Shown here: positions 27,369 through 36,714 of the stretch, piece after piece
Position numbering within the stretch: the first letter of the stretch is position 1
Layout of the letters: every line of letters starts with the position of its first letter
From: Hymenobacter cavernae
GTDB taxonomy: Bacteria; Bacteroidota; Bacteroidia; Cytophagales; Hymenobacteraceae
Direction of reading: 5' to 3'
DNA: 64,000 nucleotides
Assembly: GCF_014641455.1 (NCBI RefSeq)
Contig: NZ_BMHT01000001.1
Location: 186,001-250,000, forward strand
Translations under genes and position numbers: made by a program
Notes under the pieces: model-generated
What the model was told of the DNA's origin: nothing
Seen by the model: the letters and a program-made list of their open reading frames with translations, nothing else
Databases searched by the model: none

Positions 27369-27376
27369 TACCTTTG
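27369..27376 (+). promoter_or_regulatory. Promoter -7 element directly at the queA start
   Basis: TACCTTTG ends 5 bases before the A of the queA ATG (27381). No TTTG is present at the usual -33 distance. If used, transcription would begin at or within a base or two of the start codon, giving a leaderless message. The same arrangement occurs at plsC (55507-55514). Confidence 0.6.
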
Positions 27377-27380
27377 CGGT

Positions 27381-28613
27381 ATGTCTGCTTTCCCTGATCC
27401 GCGCCAGCTTTCCATCCACGATTTCACCTACCAGCTGCCGCCCGAGTGCATTGCCGCCGAGCCGCTTTCTGCCCGCGACCAATCGCGCTTATTGGTGTGG
27501 CGCCGCGGCGAAATCACCGACCGGCATTTCTACAACTTACCCAACGAGCTGCCACCTAGCTCGCTGCTCATCTTCAACGATACGAAGGTGGTGCGCGCCC
27601 GCTTGTTTTGCCAAAAGCCCACGGGTGGCATCGTCGAGCTTTTCTGCCTGGAGCCGGTAGCGCCGCACCGCGCCATTGAGCCGGCCATGCAACAGACCGG
27701 CAGCTGCGTCTGGAAGTGTCTGATAGGCAATGGCAAGCGCTGGAAAACGGGTCCGGTTACGCTTGCTTTCACCGCCAACGGTCAAGAGGCGCTGCTCACG
27801 GCTGAGCGCCTGGAAACCGGCGACGGCTACGCCCTGATTCAGTTCAGCTGGGAGCCGGCGGCGCTGCCGTTTGCCGAGGTGCTGCGAGCCGCGGGCCACC
27901 TGCCCCTCCCACCCTACCTGAACCGCGCCGACACGGATGTGGACGCCGTGCGCTACCAAACGGTATACGCCGCCCACGAAGGCGCCGTAGCCGCGCCCAC
28001 CGCTGGCCTGCACTTCTCAGAAGCCGTATTTGCCGACCTAGCTTCCCGCGGCATCACCAAGGGGCAAGTGACGCTACACGTTGGCGCCGGCACGTTTCAG
28101 CCGGTGAAGGCCGACCAGATGGCGGGCCATGCCATGCACGGCGAGCCGATCAGCGTGGAAGCCAGCTTGTTGCGGCAGCTGCTGGCGCATACCGGCGGGC
28201 CCGTTATTGCCGTGGGAACTACCAGCCTTCGGACGCTGGAAAGTCTTTACTGGCTTGGGGCTTTGCTGGCGCAAAATCCGGCCGCCAACCTAGGTTCTTT
28301 GCACGTAGGGCAGTGGCAACCTTACGAAGACTTGCCGCCGCTCTCTACAACCGAGGCTTTGCAGGCGCTGCTTCAGCACCTAGAGGCCACGGGCACCGAT
28401 ATCTTGCAGGCTACTACCCAGCTGCTTATCGCGCCGGGCTATCAGTTTCGGGTGGTGCAAGGGCTGATTACCAACTTTCATCAGCCGGAAAGCACGCTGC
28501 TGCTGCTCGTATCGGCGCTGATTGGCGCGGAGTGGCGGCGCGTGTACGACCATGCGCTTCAGCACGGCTATCGTTTTCTGAGCTACGGCGACAGTTCGCT
28601 GCTTTTGCCGTGA
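27381..28613 (+). CDS. queA: tRNA preQ1(34) S-adenosylmethionine ribosyltransferase-isomerase
   Basis: The 410-residue enzyme adds the ribosyl part of SAM to preQ1 in tRNA, making epoxyqueuosine. Signatures seen: FTYQLPPECIAAEPL, SRLLVW, LLIFNDTKVVRARL, GNGKRWKTG, PLPPYLNR, YQTVYAAHEGAVAAPTAGLHF, HVGAGTFQPVK, GTTSLRTLES and TNFHQPESTLL. The middle block is the active-site core. It is slightly longer than typical because of inserted loops. The ATG at 27381 sits 5 bases behind a TAnnTTTG element. Confidence 0.96.
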   Translation: MSAFPDPRQLSIHDFTYQLPPECIAAEPLSARDQSRLLVWRRGEITDRHFYNLPNELPPSSLLIFNDTKVVRARLFCQKPTGGIVELFCLEPVAPHRAIEPAMQQTGSCVWKCLIGNGKRWKTGPVTLAFTANGQEALLTAERLETGDGYALIQFSWEPAALPFAEVLRAAGHLPLPPYLNRADTDVDAVRYQTVYAAHEGAVAAPTAGLHFSEAVFADLASRGITKGQVTLHVGAGTFQPVKADQMAGHAMHGEPISVEASLLRQLLAHTGGPVIAVGTTSLRTLESLYWLGALLAQNPAANLGSLHVGQWQPYEDLPPLSTTEALQALLQHLEATGTDILQATTQLLIAPGYQFRVVQGLITNFHQPESTLLLLVSALIGAEWRRVYDHALQHGYRFLSYGDSSLLLP

Positions 28614-28666
28614 TTATACGCTTTTACGGATGAGCTAATACAACCATTTTCAGGGGGTGCGTATAA
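28614..28666. repeat. Hairpin immediately after queA
   Basis: TTATACGC (28614-28621) pairs with GCGTATAA (28659-28666), starting at the first base after the queA stop, with a 37-base loop. A second small pair, AAGGG/CCCTT, follows at about 28665-28688. No T-tract, so it is not a clear terminator. Confidence 0.5.
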
Positions 28667-28702
28667 GGGCCTAAAGGTTCTCTCCCTTAGCCTAACAATC
28701 TC

Positions 28703-29014
28703 ATGAAAAAGTCACTCATGCTACTCGCCGCAGTAGCTTTCTCAACCGCTGCCTTCGCGCAGACTACTACCACGCAAGATCCGGCTACCGGCGCTAAAAC
28801 GACTACGACCGTTCGTGATAATGGCACCGTGAAAACGGAAACCCGCACCGGCCGCACTGAAGCAGGCGAAAAGATCCACGAAACTAAGGAAGACGCCAAA
28901 GTAACAGGCAAGAAAGCTGGACACGCCGTAAAAAGAGGCGCCCAGAAAACGGGTAAAGCCGTGAAGAAAGGTGCTAAAGCCGTTAAGACCAAAGCAAAAG
29001 ACGTAGTAGACTAG
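28703..29014 (+). CDS. Small exported Thr/Lys-rich repetitive protein
   Basis: Not a family I can name. The 103-residue product has a clean signal peptide (MKKSLMLLAAVAFSTAAFAQ, cleavage after residue 20), then a Thr-rich segment (TTTTQDPATGAKTTTTV) and a Lys/Ala/Gly-rich, helix-prone tail with repeated GKxAxxAVKxGAxK units. The mature protein is very basic and probably disordered. It could coat or bind nucleic acid or envelope polymers, but nothing shows this directly. A terminator follows at 29041. Confidence 0.8.
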   Translation: MKKSLMLLAAVAFSTAAFAQTTTTQDPATGAKTTTTVRDNGTVKTETRTGRTEAGEKIHETKEDAKVTGKKAGHAVKRGAQKTGKAVKKGAKAVKTKAKDVVD

Positions 29015-29040
29015 TCTACTAGCCGTATTACCCACCCAGT

Positions 29041-29075
29041 AAAAAGCCCCGCCAATACTTTGGCGGGGCTTTTTG
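29041..29075. terminator. Bidirectional terminator between convergent genes
   Basis: AAAAAGCCCCGCCAA and TTGGCGGGGCTTTTT arms with a short loop. It serves both the plus gene ending at 29014 and the minus M14 peptidase gene ending at 29099. Confidence 0.92.
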
Positions 29076-29098
29076 TTTAGCAACAGGAAGAACCTAGG

Positions 29099-31708
29099 TT
29101 ACTGACCAACAAAGAAAAGCGCGTTGCCAAACAGCAGCTTGCCACTTTGCCAGAAGGCCCGGAACAGTGGATTATCGCCCATGTACACCACCTGGCCGCG
29201 ACCTAGGTCTTGGGTGCCTAGCACGAAGGTATCGGTGAGCTGCTGGCGCGCCTTGGTGCCTGTGAAACCGGCTGCGTAGCTGCCTTTTTTGATGACGCCC
29301 ACGTTCCAGCCACCTTCCCCGAGGAAGCGGTAGCCCAGCGGCTCGCGGATGAGGGCAAAGTACGTATTACCGTAGCCGAAAGCCAGCGGATGCGTGTTGT
29401 CGAGCTGCACGCGGTAGATGCTGCCTTGCACCCGCTCTTCAATGCCGGCGCGGTTGGCGGCACCGTAAGGTTTCAGCAGCGCATAGGGGCTAGCTTTTTT
29501 CAAAGCTGTCGAATCGGCGGGCTTGGTTTTGAGCAGAAAGTCGCGCTTGTTGGCCAGGAAGCGTGAGGCACCTTCCAGCGCGATAAGCTTGCCGCCGCTG
29601 CGTATCCATTGCTTTAGGTTTTCCAGATTGCGCTCCGAGTACACGTCGGTGTAGTTGCCATCGGGCAGAATCAGCACGTCGAATTTGGCGAGCGGCACCG
29701 TGCTTAAGTAGTCAGTACCTAGCACCGTTACGGCGTAGCCGATCTGCTGCTCGAAGAAGTGCCACACCTCGCCGAAAGCCGTCGGGTCGACGCCGGGGCC
29801 GGCCAGCAGCGCCACATTGGGTCGCTTCACGAAGTGCACCGACTCCGAACCTAGGTCGCCACCGGTGGTAGAAAAGCCGGACTTCACTGCCTGCACCACC
29901 ACGCCCGCCGAATCGGCCTGGGCCCGCACGAGCTGATCGAACTTCGCGCCCATGCTTTCGTTGCCGGTGCGCGTAATCACGAGCGTGCCGTGCTGGTACT
30001 TCTGGCCTTCTGCCTCAAACGGCTCCTGAGCCACGCGCACCTTCACGTTCTGCTGGAGCAAGCGGCTCAGGAAACGAACATCCTGGAGGCTGTTCCAGCG
30101 GGCCAGGTAGGCGTATGGCTTTTCGGCGGTAGCGGCCGCGCTGCCTTTCACGGTGATTTGTGTCGGTGCCGTAGCCGAGGAACCTAGCTTTTCACGCAGC
30201 GCGTAGGCTTTCAGGCCAAAAGAATACGGCAACGCCCAGGCCGTAATATCATACGTGAGCGAATCTTCAAGCTGCGGTTTTGGATCAAACAGCACCTTCA
30301 CCAAGGTGGATTTCGGCTGGTACATGCTCACCACCACGTCGCGTGGCTCGATCTGCACCGCTTCCACTTTGCCCGACGTGTAGTTAAAGGCCCGCACTTT
30401 CATTTTCTTCTCCGCGTAGCCGTATTTAATCTGCTGGCGGTCGAGGTACTGGGTGAAAGCGCGGAGCTGGCCAGGGTCGCTGGCGCCCGCCATTACATAT
30501 GATTTATAGTCGCCTTTCGGCTTGGTGCGGGCATCGTCGTAGTATCTCTGAAACTCCCGCAACAGGTCGTCGTGGTGCTCGGCGGTGGCTTGGATGGTTG
30601 CGCGGCTAGCGGCTACGTGGTGCGCAATGCGCTGACCTAGGGTCAGTGTGTCGCCATCGGCGCGGGCGTAGGCTACGCCGGCTGGTCCGCCCCCACCCTG
30701 CTCGTAGGTCATGCCGATGGCGCCGTTGAAGGTCGGCCAGGTGTCGCCGTAGGTAGGCGCGAAAAGGTCGTAGACTTCGCGGGTGAAATACAGCCAGCCG
30801 TTTTTATCGAACACCTTCTCGTTGTACTCGCCAATGATATTCTGAAACTGGCGCTGGAAAGGCGTGATGTCAGCGTGGAAAGGCTTGGCAGCCGGCGAGA
30901 AGTAATACGAGTTATTGGGCCCCATCTCGTGGAAATCGGCGTGTACTTCGGGCAGCCACTGGTTGTAAAGCGCAATACGCTGGCGGCTTTCCTGCTGTGT
31001 TTGCCAAGCCCAGTCGCGGTTCAGATCGAAGTAGTAGTGGTTGTAGCGCCCGCCAGGCCAAGGCTCGTGGTGCTCCCACGAATACGGCGAAGCGTTTGGC
31101 GACTGGTTGCGCACCCGATTATACCAAGACGAGTACCGGTCGCGGCCATCGGGGTTCACGCAGGGGTCCACGAGCACTACGGTGTTCTGAAGCCACTGCT
31201 GCACCTCTTTGTCTTGCGGATTAGCTAGGTCGTACAGCACCTGCATCACCGCCTCCGACGACACAGCTTCGTTGCCGTGCACGTTGTAGCTGAGCCACAC
31301 TACGCCGGGCATTTGGCGGTTTGCCTGGCCGCTTTCCACGCCTGCCAGGCGCAGATTATTGTGCCGAATATCTTCTAAACGCGTGAAGTTGTTGGCGGTG
31401 GCAATCTGCACCACTTCTAGCGGGCGGTGCTCGTAGGTTTCGCCGTAACGCACCAGCTTCATGGTGGCGGGCGAGTGCTGCACAATATGATCCACGTAGC
31501 GCAGCAGTTGCGCGTGCGGCGTAAACTGGCTACCCAGCGGATAACCTAGGAATTGAGCCGGCGTGAGTAGCGGACCGGCGTCGGCGGCTGGGGTGTTTTG
31601 GGCTGATGCGGGTTCTGTCTGCCAGGTTAGCAGCAGTAGAAAGGTCGCGAGGGTACGAAGTTTAACCACCAAAAAACCGGGGAAAGAAGTGAGAGAAAGA
31701 AAGACCAA
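29099..31708 (-). CDS. Exported M14-family zinc carboxypeptidase with C-terminal GATase-like domain
   Basis: The 869-residue protein has a signal peptide (cleavage near ASAQ, residue 37), an M14 peptidase domain (about 60-380) with the zinc motif YNVHGNEAV (His144, Glu147) and a later VHADFHEMG His, and a C-terminal domain from about residue 625 (VALLAGPGVDPTAFGEVWHFFEQQ, LILPDGNY) that looks like a class I glutamine-amidotransferase-like fold. Related Bacteroidota enzymes are annotated simply as M14 metallopeptidases. Likely periplasmic or outer-membrane processing of peptides. The first 13-15 residues may be upstream of the real start (TTG or GTG at about residue 13-14). Confidence 0.9.
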   Translation of the reverse strand: MVFLSLTSFPGFLVVKLRTLATFLLLLTWQTEPASAQNTPAADAGPLLTPAQFLGYPLGSQFTPHAQLLRYVDHIVQHSPATMKLVRYGETYEHRPLEVVQIATANNFTRLEDIRHNNLRLAGVESGQANRQMPGVVWLSYNVHGNEAVSSEAVMQVLYDLANPQDKEVQQWLQNTVVLVDPCVNPDGRDRYSSWYNRVRNQSPNASPYSWEHHEPWPGGRYNHYYFDLNRDWAWQTQQESRQRIALYNQWLPEVHADFHEMGPNNSYYFSPAAKPFHADITPFQRQFQNIIGEYNEKVFDKNGWLYFTREVYDLFAPTYGDTWPTFNGAIGMTYEQGGGGPAGVAYARADGDTLTLGQRIAHHVAASRATIQATAEHHDDLLREFQRYYDDARTKPKGDYKSYVMAGASDPGQLRAFTQYLDRQQIKYGYAEKKMKVRAFNYTSGKVEAVQIEPRDVVVSMYQPKSTLVKVLFDPKPQLEDSLTYDITAWALPYSFGLKAYALREKLGSSATAPTQITVKGSAAATAEKPYAYLARWNSLQDVRFLSRLLQQNVKVRVAQEPFEAEGQKYQHGTLVITRTGNESMGAKFDQLVRAQADSAGVVVQAVKSGFSTTGGDLGSESVHFVKRPNVALLAGPGVDPTAFGEVWHFFEQQIGYAVTVLGTDYLSTVPLAKFDVLILPDGNYTDVYSERNLENLKQWIRSGGKLIALEGASRFLANKRDFLLKTKPADSTALKKASPYALLKPYGAANRAGIEERVQGSIYRVQLDNTHPLAFGYGNTYFALIREPLGYRFLGEGGWNVGVIKKGSYAAGFTGTKARQQLTDTFVLGTQDLGRGQVVYMGDNPLFRAFWQSGKLLFGNALFFVGQ

Positions 31709-31981
31709 AGAAAGACTGCAATTGAGCGGAGGCGCTGCACCTAGGTTGCAGCTTGACCTTGCTACTTCAGCAAAGCCAACCTAGGTACACTGCCTAAGCA
31801 CTTAGCGAATGTAGGCCATGATGACGGCTTTTTCCTGCTCGCCTGTGTCTTGGCAGATGCCTATAACCTAGCTATTGTCCAGCTCCACAGTGTTAGAATC
31901 ATAACACCAACGTCTTATGCCCTTAATATTCCCTTGACACGCCAGCGGAAACTTTGCGCATCCATTTCACCCCCTACCACC
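31709..31981. other. Divergent gap between M14 peptidase and TonB receptor genes
   Basis: These 273 bp carry no convincing gene. Two CCTAGG sites occur (about 31740 and 31781). No full promoter consensus was seen; AAACTTTG near 31950 is the nearest -7-like match for the receptor gene. Confidence 0.4.
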
Positions 31982-34900
31982 ATGCGCCAAACGTTTACGC
32001 TGTTTTTTCTCTTGTGGGTGCTGCTCAGCGCGCACCTAGGTCTAAGTCAATCGACCGATGCTTCCATTGCGGGCCGGGTCGTTGATGAGAAAGGTATTAC
32101 GCTGCCGGGCGTGACCATCGTAGTTCGCAACGAAGCCACCGGTTTCCAAACTACCACCGTTACGAACGGCGAAGGCCGCTACTTTTTACGGCAGCTCCCG
32201 CTCGGCAAACCCTATAGTGTGCGGGCCACCTACATCGGCTCGGCGGCTCAAGTTAAAAATGAGCTAGCCCTGAACCTAGGTGACCAACTTGCCATCGATT
32301 TCACCATGCAGCCGGCCTCCGTTGGGCTGAAGGAAGTGGTGGTGCGTGGCAATGCCCTGAACAGCCGCATCGACCGCCTCGGCAGCAGCACGGCCATCAC
32401 GGACCAAGCCATTCGCCAGATTCCGACGCTAAACCGCAGCTTCACCAACCTAGCTTCGCTGGCGCCTACTTCCAACGGCGGCAGCGTGGGCGGACAGCTG
32501 CCCTCTTCCACCAACTACCTCATCGACGGGGTAAGTGCGCGTAACAACCTCACTTCCGGTGCCGTGGGTAACGGCCCGTATTCGCTTTCGCTAGAAGCCA
32601 TCCGCGAGTTTGAGGTGGCCACCAACGTGTACGATGTGACCCAGGGCCGGCAGGGTGGCGGCACCATCAGCGCCGTGACCAAGTCGGGCACCAACACCTT
32701 CACCGGCTCTATCTTCGACTATTACCGAGCCGATTTCCTGGCTAGCTCTTATGATATTCGGGGCAACCGCCGCACCCAGAACTTCACCACCAACCAGTAC
32801 GGCTTTAGCCTAGGTGGCCCGATCATCAAGGACAAGCTGCATTTTTTCACTGCCCTCGACCGGCAAGATCAATCGGCGCCCTTCTTTATTGCCGACATCA
32901 AGTCGGATGCTGATGCCAATGCCCTAGGTATCAGCCGCGGCGCCTTGGATACGGTACTGACTATTGGCCGCACGAAGTACGGCCTGAGCAACGCCAAACA
33001 AACCGGCGAGTTTGGCCGCAAGACGTTGGCTAACACCTTCTTCGTTCGCCTCGACTGGCAGATCAACGAGAAGAACCGCCTGACGCTACGCAACAACTAC
33101 AGCGATTGGAACAACCCCAACAGCACCGACGACAACTCCAGCATCAACCTGTTTGAGGTGTATGGCAACTTTAAGTCGCGCGAAAACAGCACCCTAGCTT
33201 CGCTGCGTACCCAGTTCAGCCCCAACCTTTTGAACGAGTTGAAGGTGCAGTACCAGACCGTGAAGCGCGACTACACGCCCAACGACGAGCTACCTTCTGC
33301 CAACATTCCGCGCGCCATCGTGACGGTGCGCTCCCGCCTGCCCAATGGTCGCCAGGGTAGCACCTCAGTGCAGCTCGGTGGGCAACGCTTCACCCCCGAA
33401 AACAACTTGGAAAACCAGATTCAGCTGGTGAACACGACCTACCTGACTAAAGGCCGCTACAACTTCACCTTCGGCACGGACAACACGCTTACTTACCTCG
33501 ACACCTACATTTCGAGCGAGCAGAATGGGCGTTTTGTGTTCAACAGCTTGCAGGAATTTAACGATTTAAACCCTTCGCGCTATGCCCGGGAAGTGCCGCT
33601 GCAAGGCATTCCGTCGGTGCAGCAATATGTGCTGAATACGTCGCTATTTGGGCAAATGCAGTACAATCCGCTGCCGCACGTAGAGGCTATCCTCGGTTTG
33701 CGCTGGGACATGACCAGCTACCTAACGGCCGGCGCCTACAACCCCGTGGTGCAGGAAGCCCTAGGTCTGCGCACCGACAACAACCCGACAGACTGGAACA
33801 ACATTCAGCCCCGCGTGCAACTGACCTGGGATGTGAAGGGCGAGCGGAAAAGCATTGTGCGCTTGGGTGGCGGCATTTTCTCGGCTAACCCCGTGAACTA
33901 TGCCCAGGTGAACAACATCCAGAACAGCGGCACCAAGGTTGCTTCCATCGACGTAACGCGCCCTTCCACCGGCTCGAATCCGGTGCCGCGTCCCGACTTC
34001 CCGGCCTACCGCGCCGACCCTAGCGCAGCCCCAGGGTTGCTGCCAGGCGTGCCCTACGTGTCGACCATCAACCTGAACAACAAGGATCTAGAGGTTCCTA
34101 ACATCTACAAAGCGAACCTCAGCATCAACCGCATCGTGAACGATTGGCTGCGGGTGGGTGTAAACTTCCTTTATTCCTACACCAAGGACAACTACGTGTA
34201 CCTCGACCGCAACCTGGTCGATCAGCCGTACTTCACGCTCAGCAACGAAGCCAACCGCGGCGTGTTCGTGCCGGCCAATACCATCACCACGGCGGGTATC
34301 ACGAATAACGTGCTGGGTCGTAAAACACAAGCCGTAGGCCGAACCCTGGAGTTCAACAACGGCGCTAAAGTTCACCAAGCCAACATTGTAGTAGATGCCG
34401 AGCTGCGCTACTTCCGGGATGGTTTCTTCAACGCCAGCTACACCTGGAACTCGACCCGCGATAATACGTCCTACAACGGCAACGTGGCCAACACCTCCAC
34501 TTTCCGCCCGATCAAGTCGGACCCGCGCAGCCTGAGCGAAATCAACTACTCCGATAACCAGTTCCGTCACAAAGTGGTGTTCTTCGGCACCACGCCCACG
34601 GTAAAAGGCTTCGCGCTGAGCGGCCGTTTCACGGGCCTAGGTGGTACGCGCTACTCGCTCACGGTGGATGCCGACATCAACGGCGACTTCGTGGGCGGCC
34701 CCGGCACCGACAACGACCTAGCTTTCGTGTTCGACCCGAACAACCCCGAAACGGACCCCGCTGTAGCCGCTTCCATGCGCAAGGTGCTCGACAACCCCGA
34801 TAACCGCGCCAAGGACTACATCCGTCGCAGCCTGGGCACCATCGCTGACCGCAACGGCGGCATCAATCCTTTCTCTGGCACCTTTGATGTGCGTCTGCAA

Positions 34901-35143
34901 AAGACCTTCAAGACCTTCAAAACGCAAGGCCTCACCTTCAGCGTGGATGTGTTCAACTTCGCCAACCTGCTCAACAAGGACTGGGGCGTGAACTACAACC
35001 TAGGTCAGCAGAATCTGCTGTCGGTTACGGGGTTCAACCAGGCCACGCAGCGCTACATCTACCGCGTGAATGAGAACGTGGGCACGACCAACCAAAACGG
35101 CACGCCCTACCAGATTCAGCTCGGCGCCCGGTATTCTTTTTAG
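31982..35143 (+). CDS. Oar-type TonB-dependent outer-membrane receptor
   Basis: The 1053-residue protein has a signal peptide (1-23, ending GLSQS), a carboxypeptidase-regulatory-like domain (about 24-110, IAGRVVDEKGITLPGVTIVV), a plug domain containing YLIDGVSARN and KSGTNTFTGS, and a long beta barrel ending QIQLGARYSF with a C-terminal Phe. It resembles the Oar (OmpA-related) family and not SusC, and no SusD follows. The ATG at 31982 places the signal peptide correctly; the upstream in-frame extension does not look like protein. The next gene is an exported phosphodiesterase, so a phosphate-ester nutrient is possible but unproven. Confidence 0.92.
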   Translation: MRQTFTLFFLLWVLLSAHLGLSQSTDASIAGRVVDEKGITLPGVTIVVRNEATGFQTTTVTNGEGRYFLRQLPLGKPYSVRATYIGSAAQVKNELALNLGDQLAIDFTMQPASVGLKEVVVRGNALNSRIDRLGSSTAITDQAIRQIPTLNRSFTNLASLAPTSNGGSVGGQLPSSTNYLIDGVSARNNLTSGAVGNGPYSLSLEAIREFEVATNVYDVTQGRQGGGTISAVTKSGTNTFTGSIFDYYRADFLASSYDIRGNRRTQNFTTNQYGFSLGGPIIKDKLHFFTALDRQDQSAPFFIADIKSDADANALGISRGALDTVLTIGRTKYGLSNAKQTGEFGRKTLANTFFVRLDWQINEKNRLTLRNNYSDWNNPNSTDDNSSINLFEVYGNFKSRENSTLASLRTQFSPNLLNELKVQYQTVKRDYTPNDELPSANIPRAIVTVRSRLPNGRQGSTSVQLGGQRFTPENNLENQIQLVNTTYLTKGRYNFTFGTDNTLTYLDTYISSEQNGRFVFNSLQEFNDLNPSRYAREVPLQGIPSVQQYVLNTSLFGQMQYNPLPHVEAILGLRWDMTSYLTAGAYNPVVQEALGLRTDNNPTDWNNIQPRVQLTWDVKGERKSIVRLGGGIFSANPVNYAQVNNIQNSGTKVASIDVTRPSTGSNPVPRPDFPAYRADPSAAPGLLPGVPYVSTINLNNKDLEVPNIYKANLSINRIVNDWLRVGVNFLYSYTKDNYVYLDRNLVDQPYFTLSNEANRGVFVPANTITTAGITNNVLGRKTQAVGRTLEFNNGAKVHQANIVVDAELRYFRDGFFNASYTWNSTRDNTSYNGNVANTSTFRPIKSDPRSLSEINYSDNQFRHKVVFFGTTPTVKGFALSGRFTGLGGTRYSLTVDADINGDFVGGPGTDNDLAFVFDPNNPETDPAVAASMRKVLDNPDNRAKDYIRRSLGTIADRNGGINPFSGTFDVRLQKTFKTFKTQGLTFSVDVFNFANLLNKDWGVNYNLGQQNLLSVTGFNQATQRYIYRVNENVGTTNQNGTPYQIQLGARYSF

Positions 35144-35155
35144 CCTTGCTTTTTA

Positions 35156-35267
35156 GGTCGTCATGCTGAGCGACGCGCAGCATAGTCGAAGCATCTCTAC
35201 CGCAGTAGTAATCCGCCCACTAGCAACGAAGCGGTAGAGATGCTTCGACAAGCTCAGCATGACGACC
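35156..35267. repeat. Long inverted repeat of the GTCATNCTGA family
   Basis: The left arm (35156-35171 plus 35186-35203) pairs with 35231-35267. The arms match except that a 14-base left-side insert faces three bases on the right. The terminal word is GGTCGTCATGCTGAGC. It sits between the TonB receptor and phosphodiesterase genes, 12 bp after the receptor stop. The related word GTCATCCTGA appears in the repeat at 49450-49613, so this is a dispersed family. Confidence 0.88.
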
Positions 35268-35300
35268 GTTGACGTTCTAAATTTTCACAATTCCACAGCC

Positions 35301-36632
35301 ATGAAATCTTTCTTCACCACCCTAGGCCTAGGTCTTGGCCTCACCTTCAGCACGTTCGCCCAAACGGCCAAGCACGTCGTGCTCATCAGCATAGACGGCT
35401 TCCGGCCTGATTTCTACCGCGAAACAAAGTGGCCGACGCCCAATTTGCAGCACATGGCCGCGCAAGGCACCTCGGCCGATGGCGTGCGGGGCGTATTCCC
35501 GAGCGTGACGTATCCGTCGCACACGACGCTCATTACGGGTGTGGCGCCGGCTCAGCACGGCATTTATTACAACTCGCCTTTCGAGCCCGACGGTGCTACC
35601 GGCCGTTGGTATTGGGAGGAAAACCTGATCAAAACCGAGACAATCTGGGATGCGGTGCACCAAGCCGGCCTGAAGTCGGCATCCGTGCAGTGGCCCGTGT
35701 CGGTTGGCGCGCCCATCGACTACAACGTACCCGAGTTCTGGTCGCTCGATAAGAACATGGACCGCCTGACACCCATCCGGCAGCAGACCACGCCGAAAGG
35801 CTTGTTCGAGGAAATTGAGCAGAACGCTACCGGCAAGCTCACGGCCCGCGAAATGAGCAGCGACTACGCGAGCGGCGACGAAAACGGCAGCCGCATGGCG
35901 GCTTACCTGCTGGAAACCTACAAGCCCGCGCTGCTCACTATCCATATTTTCGGGGTAGACCACGCCGAGCACCAGGACGGCCGCGACGGAGAGCATGTGC
36001 GCAAAGCCCTCGCCACCGCCGACTGGGCCGTGGGTAACATTGTGGAAGCCCTTACCAAAGCGGGAATTCAGAATGAAACGGCCGTTATCGTGACCGGTGA
36101 CCACGGCTTTGTGGATATCAACACGACCTTGGCTCCTAACGTATGGCTAGCCCAGAATGGCTTGTACGGCGCTGGTAAAGGCGAGTGGAAAGCGCAGTTT
36201 CACACGTCAGGCGCCGCGGCGTTTCTGATGTTGAAAAACAAAAGCGACAAGAAAACGGTGGCGCAAGTGCGCGCTTTACTCAGTAAGCTGCCCGCCGAAC
36301 AACAAAAGCTATTCCGCGTAGTCGAGCGCGCTGAGCTGGACCAAATCGGTGCCGATCCGAATGCTGCCTTGGCCTTGGCGCCGGTGCCAGGTGTTTCGAT
36401 GAGCGCAGCGCGGGAAGGTGCAGTTGTGAAGCCGGGCAAAGGCGGCACCCACGGCTTCTTCCCCGATTTCGCGCAAATTCAAACGGGCTTTATTGGCTAT
36501 GGTCCGGGGTTCACGGCTGGCCAAGTCGTGCCTCAAATGGCGCTGCAAGATGTGGCACCTCGCGTGGCAGAACTATTGGGAGTTCCTTTCCGTGTTGCTA
36601 AGCCCGCCACATCGGTACAAGCCGGTCGGTAG
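35301..36632 (+). CDS. Exported nucleotide pyrophosphatase/phosphodiesterase (alkaline phosphatase superfamily)
   Basis: The 443-residue protein has a signal peptide (1-19, ending TFAQ). It carries the metal and nucleophile motifs of the NPP family: LISIDGFRPD, then VFPSVTYPSHTTLITG with the nucleophilic Thr in the position usual for NPPs, HIFGVDHAEHQ and VTGDHGFVD. It hydrolyses phosphodiester or pyrophosphate bonds of nucleotides or similar esters in the periplasm. The start at 35301 is chosen because it begins the signal peptide. An upstream in-frame ATG at 35259 falls inside the inverted repeat. Confidence 0.93.
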   Translation: MKSFFTTLGLGLGLTFSTFAQTAKHVVLISIDGFRPDFYRETKWPTPNLQHMAAQGTSADGVRGVFPSVTYPSHTTLITGVAPAQHGIYYNSPFEPDGATGRWYWEENLIKTETIWDAVHQAGLKSASVQWPVSVGAPIDYNVPEFWSLDKNMDRLTPIRQQTTPKGLFEEIEQNATGKLTAREMSSDYASGDENGSRMAAYLLETYKPALLTIHIFGVDHAEHQDGRDGEHVRKALATADWAVGNIVEALTKAGIQNETAVIVTGDHGFVDINTTLAPNVWLAQNGLYGAGKGEWKAQFHTSGAAAFLMLKNKSDKKTVAQVRALLSKLPAEQQKLFRVVERAELDQIGADPNAALALAPVPGVSMSAAREGAVVKPGKGGTHGFFPDFAQIQTGFIGYGPGFTAGQVVPQMALQDVAPRVAELLGVPFRVAKPATSVQAGR

Positions 36633-36650
36633 CATACGCGAACCTAGCTA

Positions 36651-36690
36651 ACCAAAAGGCCCGTTGAGCAAGCTCAACGGGCCTTTTGGT
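36651..36690. terminator. Bidirectional terminator, 19-bp arms
   Basis: 36651-36669 and 36672-36690 are perfectly complementary (ACCAAAAGGCCCG type ends), with GGTTTT after the right arm. It separates the plus-strand phosphodiesterase gene from the convergent minus gene at 36715. Confidence 0.9.
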
Positions 36691-36714
36691 TTTCATAAGT
36701 GAAACCTATGACGG

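Noticed and set aside
35328-36104. 258-codon minus-strand frame within the phosphodiesterase gene
   Set aside because: Antisense to a gene with all NPP motifs.
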